From Meghimatium bilineatum (taxonomy: Eukaryota; Mollusca; Gastropoda; Stylommatophora; Philomycidae), in contig CM067306.1 of assembly GCA_034231615.1 (NCBI GenBank), positions 49,135,281 to 49,199,280 on the forward strand: 64,000 bases of DNA. The letters run 5' to 3'. The position numbers and the translations under genes are program-made. Under the pieces are notes generated by a model. It made no database searches. It was not told the DNA's origin and saw only the letters and a program-made list of their open reading frames with translations. Positions 24,501 to 34,485 of this stretch are shown here, piece by piece. Position 1 is the first letter of the stretch. Each line of letters opens with the position of its first letter.

Positions 24501-27500
24501 GGAAGATGAGGTGGCCAGAAGAAGACATGGTTGATTAATATCAGTACGCATGTGGTTGGGTCTGTGGGTCTCACCAATGGCCCACTAGATATACCACCCA
24601 TGCATCGGAAAACCTTAGTGGATGACATGCCGTTATATGGAGGTTATCTTCTTAGAGAAGCTTCATGGCTCGTCATCTATACAATTATGCTTTTATTTTG
24701 TTGTTGAAATGTGTTTCATGTTTACTTGAATGTGTTAATTGAATGTTAAATGTGTTTCATGTTTATATGTATGCTCCCTCTGTGGTTGGGAGGGAGCCAG
24801 AAATGTACTGTGCAGCACTGGGGAGGAGGAAACTGACAGCACTGTTTTTTCCTGTGGCTGAAAACCATCATAGAGGCACAGTGACTCAGGACGTGACAAT
24901 CCTCTTGAATTGAACATTTGGTTGCATGCCTGGAGCAATAGAGAAGTTCAGCATAACCAGTAGTCAATTGGTGGTGGGGAATGAGCACAGTGAACCCTAT
25001 CTTGGCTGCTGTGGCTAGGAGCAGTGCATAGGTTGAAACCTACCTTCCTGGAGGTGTAATAATTATCCTCTGGCACTGTCCCGGGGTGGGCTGAAAATCC
25101 ATACTTCCCAGCAATATAATGCCATTTAATGACATTAGGTCAAAGGGAATAAGCCCATGGACCACTGGATCAGCAACCAACCAACCAACCAACCAAACTA
25201 CCATTAATATCAGAGAGTGGACAGGGTGTGAAGTTACCAAATTGATCAAGATGGTAGAAGATAGAGATGCATGGAAATCTTTCTGCATCAAATGTCTCAA
25301 TCTGACGTCCCTATGACCCTGATGGGTTTTATTATTATCATTATGCATTCATATTATAAGATCAGCCTGACAGGGACAATCATATTATAAGATCAGCCTG
25401 ACAGGGACAATCATATTATAAGATCAGCCTGACAGGGACAATCATATTATGATGATGATGATGTTCGTCCGTCGTGATCGACGATGACCAAAAACTCAAC
25501 CATAATAATAATAACAATAAATAATTAAATAATAAAGTTAATAGTGCGTTTTTAAATGACTAGCAAGTCCAATGCACGCACAAAATGTTCTTTTACAGAA
25601 TTGACAACAATAGAAGGTATCTGTGTGAGGTTGAGATGTTTTTTCTTTTCTACGTGTCCGCTTCTGTCTTGCAGTTTCTTGTCTGAATTCTTCTGCCGCT
25701 AGTGCTCCCGTTCTAATGCTGTAACGCCATGCTGTTCTATCCTGAGCGAGGCTCTCCCAAGCGCCTACGTCAATGTTAAGATGTTTCAAGGATGACTTGA
25801 GCGTGTCTTTGAAACGCTTTTTCTGTCCACCAGCTTTTCGAAATCCTGCCTTGAGTTCTCCATAATATATTTGTTTTGGCAAACGCGAGTTCTCCATACG
25901 CACAAGATGGCCTGCCCAGCGTGCCTGCGCCTTCATAAGTATTGTGTGGATGCTTATTGAGGTTGATTTTTCCAAGACCTCGTAGTCTGGTACTTTGTCC
26001 CACCAATCATATTATAAACTCTGTATGGCAGTGACAATCATATTATAAGATCAGCCTGGTAGTGACAATCATATTATAAGATCAGCCTGGCAGTGACAAT
26101 CATATTATAAGATCAGCCTGGCAGTGACAATCATATTATAAGATCAGCCTGGTAGTGACAATCATATTATAAGATCAGCCTGGCAGTGACAATCATATTA
26201 TAAGATCAGCCTGGCAGTGACAATCATATTATAAGATCAGCCTGGTAGTGACAATCATATTATAAGATCAGCCTGGTAGTGACAATCAATCTGTACAGTT
26301 CACCGGTGCTAATAATTCTTATATGTATGTGAGAACTGGAGACTCAATGTAGACACAGGAATAATGGTTCAATCTTTTTAGTGTAAGTGTTACCGATATC
26401 TGTTACAAATCAGTTATGTAAAACATAAAACAAATATTTTTGTTCAGAAACAAATAAACACACATGCATATGCTGTCAATTTTTAAAAAAAAGAACTAAT
26501 TTTGTTGGTGGTGAAACGACATAGATGTGTTTGGTTTAGACAGGTAACGAGACACAGTTCATTTTATAAAATTAGTTTTCAAGGAACTGTCGAGAGTGAG
26601 TTAGCAAAACAAATCCAGGATTGATAACATCAAATATTGGTCCAGGTATCATTTTTCTACACTAATTTGAATGAGGTGGACAGACTGAAGACAAAGGTGT
26701 TTGGGAAGACCTTTTTATGCTGATGCCTCCAATTTTATGACCCTCCTACTCAGAAGTCTACAGTGGTGTCCCTACAACCCTGATGTCCCATGAGTATTAC
26801 TTTTACTTAAATTACTATGAGTCATGACCAAGTGCTATTCAACCTGATGTAGGTGTAGGTAATGATGAATCTCTACAACTCTCAATCTCTAGTATTTTGT
26901 ATTACAATACCACTAAAGATGGATGTGTCTGGCTATTAGCACAAATAAAATAGTGACACACGGAATTTTCATTCTCTGGACTACATCCTGCTGGATGTTG
27001 GACCATTGAACTGCTACAAGAGAGATCCCAACAATAACAGAGAATGAATTTGATGTAAAATACTCATTCTCATTAGGCAAGGATAACCACAGACTATTGA
27101 ACTTAAAGCGTGGTATAGAGAGTTACAGGGAGTGCAGATAATATTCCAGGGTATTACCAAAAAAACATTGGTAGCATATCCTATTCATGACTTAGCCATC
27201 AACCCAGCATTTTTTGGCAATATAATTTCCTAGGCAATATACATATGTTCAGTATTTTGCCATTGCTTTCTGTTCAATCTGGATGCACAATTGCCTGTGG
27301 TGGGGATTGTACTCTGTACCCTGGCCATCATAAACACGCTCTATACCACATCGCAACAGAGTTGGACAATACAGGATATTGTCAATTCTGAAAAATAATA
27401 AAATTGATTGATAATACATTCCAGGGTAGAAGGTGGAATATCATTAATATCTACATGGGAAATTGCTCTCACATTAAACCCAACAACTGAGAGTTCATTA

Positions 27501-30500
27501 GCAAACTAGAGCATCTCCCTGGAGAAATGCTACTATTTTTGGTGATTTCAATGCACACAATGTCTCTTGGGGAAACCCAAACAACAACCCTCAGGGACTG
27601 AAATTAAATCAAGTACTTCTCGAGACTCACCTAACTCTCCTGAACTGCATGAGCTTGGCTAGATTAGCTGCCAAAGATACAGACTCAGATTCCAACATTG
27701 ACCTCGCACTGGTGTCAGGTCATGGAGCGGCAGATGCGAGATGGACAGCTCTTAAATACTATGGGAGTGAACATTTGCCATGATCAATAAGTTTCTTGAA
27801 AGGGCAGGAAGTCAGATTGATCAAGATTCACCACCCTTTTAGATATGTAATCACAAAATAATCAGTGCTTAGCAGCTTGAGGAAAAAGGCCTGGAGACGC
27901 AAGTGTGTGAGACCTAAGATTCAACAACCCCTATGGTGGACTAAAGAGACAGAGGCAACATGGCTACTCAAAAAGCAAGCAATCAAGGATTGGCAATGCA
28001 AGAGAAAACCGGCATACATCACATTCAGTTATAGACAGGAGGCACAGAGTGCAATTAAGAAGACAATTGAGTCTTTTAAACAAGTTACAGAAGAAGCAAA
28101 GAATATATGTTGGAACAAATTTACTGAGGAGGTCACAGCAGACACAGCATTACACAAGTTCTGGAAACTGAATAGGTCAATGATGCTGAGAACAGAATCG
28201 AAACCCAGTACAAGCGTGAGAGACGAGTCAGGGCAGACACTGACATCAGATGAGATGAAAGACAGAGCCTTCTTTGATAGATATCTTCAAGAAACTAATA
28301 TGTGACCTCTTATATTTATTCTATATAATTTGTACAGTATATAGCAAATTTCTGTTATTACATATTTTGGCGATCCAGACCAATGTGCTATAATAGGATT
28401 TATCTGTATAAGTTATTGCTTTTCATGTTTTGGATTTGGTTGGATTTTCACTGACATTTGGGCCATTTGATTTGAGTTCTAAAGTTGGCTGAAGATTGGG
28501 GACGATGTTTTGAATAATAATTTTGATATTTTCTGAGGTCAAATTATTGTTTATTGCAGACGTTTCTGGCTGATGGATGACATTTTACAGCAAGATAAGA
28601 CACAGGTAAGTTGATAAGCAACATCCTTAGTCTGGGGAAAAGTAAATTTACAGTAAACATTTGCTGGTTTTATATTCTTCCAAAATATTTCCCACTTCTC
28701 CCACTTAATTTGGTGGTATTTAATGTGTGCTGACTCCTTGACACTATCTACAGTGATGTACTGACTCCTTGACACCATCTACAGTGATGTACTGACTCCT
28801 TGACACCATCTACAGTGATGTGTTGACTCCTTGACACTATCTACAGTGATGTACTGACTCCTTGACACCATCTACAGTGATGTGCTCCTTCCTTGACACC
28901 ATCTACAGTGATGTGTTGACTCCTTGACACCATCTATAGTGATGTGTTGACTCCTTGACACCATCTATAGTGATGTGTTGACTCCTTGACACCATCTACA
29001 GTGATGTGTCGACTCCTTAACACCATCTACAGTGATGTGCTCCTTCCTTGACACCATTTACAGTGATGTGCTCCTTCCTTGACACCATCTACAGTGATGT
29101 GCTCCTTCCTTGACACCATTTACAGTGATGTGTTGACTCCTTGACACCATCTATAGTGATGTGTTGACTCCTTGACACCATCTATAGTGATGTGTTGACT
29201 CCTTGACACCATCTACAGTGATGTGTTGACTCCGTGACACCATCTACAGTGATGTGTCGACTCCTTAACACCATCTACAGTGATGTGCTCCTTCCTTGAC
29301 ACCATTTACAGTGATGTGCTCCTTCCTTGACACCATCTACAGTGATGTGCTCCTTCCTTGACACCATTTACAGTGATGTGTTGACTCCTTGACACCATCT
29401 ACAGTGTTCATCCCATGCCCAACTTGTCCAAGGACTTTTACAGCCATCATAGGGATTATTAGCTATCTACGGACTCATTGTCAAGGAATAACTGTAACTG
29501 AATTTCATAAATTGGGTGTAGCGAATGAATGTCATCATCTTCTGATGGACGAGCAACAGCATTCCAAAATGTTGGTATTACCTGATGTTTTTTAAATTTA
29601 TTCTTTAATTTACACTGATGGCTCAGTAGTAAGAGAGACAAACAGGTGCGGATGAGGCTTGATTGCCTATCAAAATGGCAAGAGAGTGGTAGAGAAATCT
29701 GTTGCCTGTCCACCACAACATTGAGCATGAGAATAGAAATAGAGGTGGGTGACAGCGACTCTGAGTTGGCTGACAATGCAACCACCAACAGCTAAAGTGA
29801 TTCTATCAGGCTCCCAGAGTATGCTGCGCAAGATAAGAAAAGAGTGGGATCCTCTTCTCAACAACGCCCAGAGCATCACATGGATCTACTGTTCTGGTCA
29901 TGTGTGAGTCAGGTAAAGTGGATGACAAAGTGATGAGAAGACACTGGGTTGACATACTTAGAGCAGTGAACACTGCACCAAGGGTATTCCCATAAACACT
30001 CAGCTTGCCATTCCATCAGCTATCTAAACATATATAAGTTCAGCATCCTAGTTGGTTGTGAGCTTTTCTGGTCTTTCAAGTGTGGACACACTTCCTCCAC
30101 TCTCTCCTGGTCACTCCCATTTCTATCATTCTTTGAACATGTACATTGTCTTTTTTTCAGCGTCCTCTTCATCATTTTGTACTATTTCCACAAGTGTCTT
30201 AATTAACTCGCGAGAAATATAAACAGATAATCTATACATGATCAATATCAGACTAGATGTGAAGCCATTGATCGCAGAAATTGTCTAGTATCAGAAACAC
30301 AATGACCTAACATATACAGTAGAATCCTGTCTAGTATCAGAAACACAATGACCTAACATATACAGCAGATGACACTGTTCTTTTAGCAGAAAGTGAACTT
30401 GAACTGCAATGACTAATAGATCATGTCAATAAATCAAGTAATGAATATGGACTGGATATAAATATCAAAAAATCAAAAACCATGATAATCAGCAAAGACA

Positions 30501-33500
30501 CAGAAGAACAAGAGCTAAGCATAAATAAAATGGAGAGAAACTACAACAAGTAAAACATTATCATTATATTGGACACATAGTCACAAATGATGGCGATGTC
30601 AAACAAGTTAAAAGGAGAATAAGAATGATTAAAAGTACCTTCAATGGCATGAGGAAAATAGTAACATCTGGTCTTTCCAGTGTGGACACACTTTCTCCCC
30701 TGGTTATCTATTCTATATTAATGTATGGCTCAGAAACATGGACACTAAATCAACAGTTGGAAGACAGAATTGATGCCTTTGAGATGTGGGTGTATAGAAG
30801 AATAGGGAGAACATCAAGGAAAAAGAAGAAAATAAAAAAAGAGGTGCTAAAAACACTTAATATGAAGAAAGAACTACTGAGAAATAAAGATCTGACAAAT
30901 TAAAATATTTTGGATACATTAAAATGCATGACATCTTGTTGAAGAACTTACTTGAGGGTAAAGTCAAAGCGAAGTGAGCAAGAGGTAGGCAGAGATACAA
31001 GTGGGAGAGTAACATCACAAGATGGACATATAACATATCTTCTTCTTCATTCATTCTCAAACTCCCACTGGATCTCCCTTACAGCAGGGCCATGGTCCTA
31101 CTAGATTTCCAGCAGGATGTAGTCCAGAGAATGGAAATGCGTTGTATCGCCGTTTTATTTGTGCCAGTGTACATATGTTTTATATGTACACATCCGTCTT
31201 CGGCAGAATATAACATATAATAGTACTTTAATTCACATGTTTGCAGCATGTTTTTCTCTAATTATTTAACAATTGGATAAATCTTTGTTTTCTTATCACA
31301 TTTTTTTGTTACTTTAAGAAAATATCTACAATCAAGGATGTTTGCTATGCCGAGGCTGTGGATACACTGCAACAACTAAGGTTAGGAAACTTCCAATCTA
31401 AATATGTGGTCTAGTCATTTATCATCATCAAGTCCATTAGTCTTTTATCATCAGAAAGTGAATTAGTCATTATCATCATCAAGTGAATTAGTCTTTTATC
31501 ATCAGAAAGTGAATTAGTCATTATCATCATCAAGTGAGTCCATCTTTTATCATCATCAAGTTAATTAATCTTTTATCATCATCATGGGGGTTAATCATTT
31601 ATCATCATCAATTGAATTAGGCATTTATCATCAATATGTGAACTAGTCTTTTATCATCAACATGTGAATTAGTATTTTGTGATCAACAAGTGAATTAGTC
31701 TTTCATTGTATGTTATGTCTAAAGAAGAGGAGACCAAAAGAAAGTACAGATTGATAATATTCAAGACTCAACTGGATTAAAATATAACCTCTTAGGGGTC
31801 TTTGTGACCTCTAATGCTTTTCGGTTGTGTGCCCTGAATGAGCCTACTTGGACATTGTCTGCTGGTTGAAAGTGACCAGGGGGTTTAGTTAATCACTAAT
31901 CACTTTGTAACTGATATTGATTTAGTTCATCACTTTGGATGTCATGGTGTTGCATAGGAGGAAAGATGAGGAATGGTATAAAGACAAAGGAGAAAGTAAT
32001 TTGCAGATAGTTCAAAGACTGCACATCTAAGATGAATATAAATAAAAACCAAATATCGGAGGATGTCCGACAAAAAGGAAGTGCTGCAGCAACCAGACAA
32101 ATAGAGGTAAATGCAAATAAGGTAAATAGGTTACTAGAAAATTATCAATATTTCACTTTGATCATTTATGTCTAAGAAGACACACGACTGCAGAAATTGG
32201 TACAGGTGGGTCTGTGATTCCTTCCTTGTACATACTGTGGAAGACTCTTTGTGTCTCAGATTGGTCTTGTGAGTCACATCTATCATCGCCATGGATCATA
32301 AATTTCTTTCTTTTACCACAACAATAATACTATCATCTGGAAAGACAGAAATGCAGCTACTACTACTATCAATTACTTTATAACTGTGGTGTTGATTTAG
32401 CCAATCACTAATTACTTTATAACTGTGATGTTGGTTTAGCCAATCACTAATTACTTTATAACTGTGATGTTGGTTTAGCCAATCACTAATTACTTTATAA
32501 CAGTGGTGTTTCTGTTTTTTTTTCAGCACTGCTTTCTCTCCTATTGAAAAGCTGAAAATAATTGAGAGTACATTCAATGAAATCACAAAGGTAAAGTTCT
32601 TAAGTGAATTCCTGTTTATCTTCGAATCTTGAAAGATATGTATGTAAAAAACTGGGAACTATGTTTGTTAGAAATCAAAACATTTATATAGAGCATGTAT
32701 GTTGAGGACATACTTGATGCCTTTGAGATTTGGATATATAGAAGAATAGGGAAAACCTCATGAAAAGAAAACAAAGATATTCTAACAGCACTGAGTATGA
32801 CAAAAGAACTATTGAAAGAAATAAAGCAATTAATAAAATATTTTGGATATATTAAAAGACATGACTTTTAATGAACTATTGAACTATTGAAAGAAATAAA
32901 GCAGTTAATAAAATATTTTGGATATATTAAAAGACAAAACTTGTTAATGACCTTACTTAAGGGCAGAGTTAAGGGGAGGCAAGCAAGAGGCACAGATACA
33001 AGAGAGAAACGTCCGAAATGGACAGGTTTCAGTCTAGCAGAGTGCACCACTAAAGCAAAAAGAGGAACAAGAAAACAGGCGAATTACCTTTTTTTATGGA
33101 TAAAACTCACTCTTTACTGCCCTGGCTGCAACGGACCTCCAACATCATGGGTCTTGCTTTGGTGATATACTCTCCTAGACTTAAACCTGTAATCAGGGCC
33201 ATAGTAAGGCAGTAGTATTTGCAGTAAAAAGTGGGTTTAGATCTATTAAAAAAAGGTCATTCTCTCATTTTCTTGTATCAGGTTGCATATTTTTTAAGTA
33301 GGCCTACATATCGGTTTCAACGATCGTTGAAATTGGTCTTCAAGATTCTATAACAAATTTAATGACCGTCAAAGTTTGTCTGTAAAGCCTCAATATGTCC
33401 AAAATACTTAAATTCTTTAACTAATTCCGCATGGAAAGACTCAATTGAGTCAGGAACTGTTATGACTGCAGACAGTAGAGACATCATTGAGTCTTCTAGT

Positions 33501-34429
33501 TTTTTACATTTTTTTTGGTTTCATCATTTTCTGGATTTATATCACAATAAAGATGGTTCAAATCAAAAATGTAATATATCCACATTACTTTTAGCATGAA
33601 TTTGATATGTTATATCAATTTTGTTATTACTAAGTTTTGAATATGAGGGTATATGACCACATTTTTCCTTATATTTTGTATATATATTTTCGCTCTCACT
33701 AATATTCATGAAAGTATAACTATTTTATTTACTTCGGCCACAGTAATTATTGAAATCCAACCTGGCAGTTACTAGCATTCAACCTTGTGTTTGCAAAAAT
33801 AAGCCATTTTGTTAGAGAATTTAGCCACTTTTTTTTACCAACATTATATAGAATGTCATGTGGAAGTTCATGTGGAATTGTTTTGTTAACAAATTTTGGA
33901 AACACTGTGCCTATATAATATATATTTTTTCTGTTCATCTTTGGATTATCTACAAAACTGATGCAGTTTGAGTTAAAGTTATTCATTAGGAAATTTGGTA
34001 AGTTCAAATTTCATGGCCAAAATAATTTTCATTTCTTCTACGTTCGTTCTCAAACTCCTGCAGATTAGCAAGATGTAGTCCGGAGAACGGAATGCGTTGT
34101 GTCATTGTTTACAGCATTGCTGCGATATCTGCACCTTTAAGCCTGACACCTACGACTTCACCATGGCTTTGGGTCACTGATCCTATATGGGATGGGACAG
34201 CCAAATCCATCCCATAACCTCCTTAGTCCCCTTTTACAACATGTGTGGAAGGTAAACAGTGTTGCTATTCAGTAAACAGTGTTGCTTCCCTTTCAGGCCC
34301 CTGCAACACACAGGCGATTTTTATTTCTAATTTCCAACATTGTATTTTATTTGTAAAATCAATTGTTAAATAACAATTTTTTTTACAAAATGTACTTGTG
34401 ATAATCACATTCTCTGTCCATTTCTGTAT

Positions 34430-34485
<56 letters not shown>

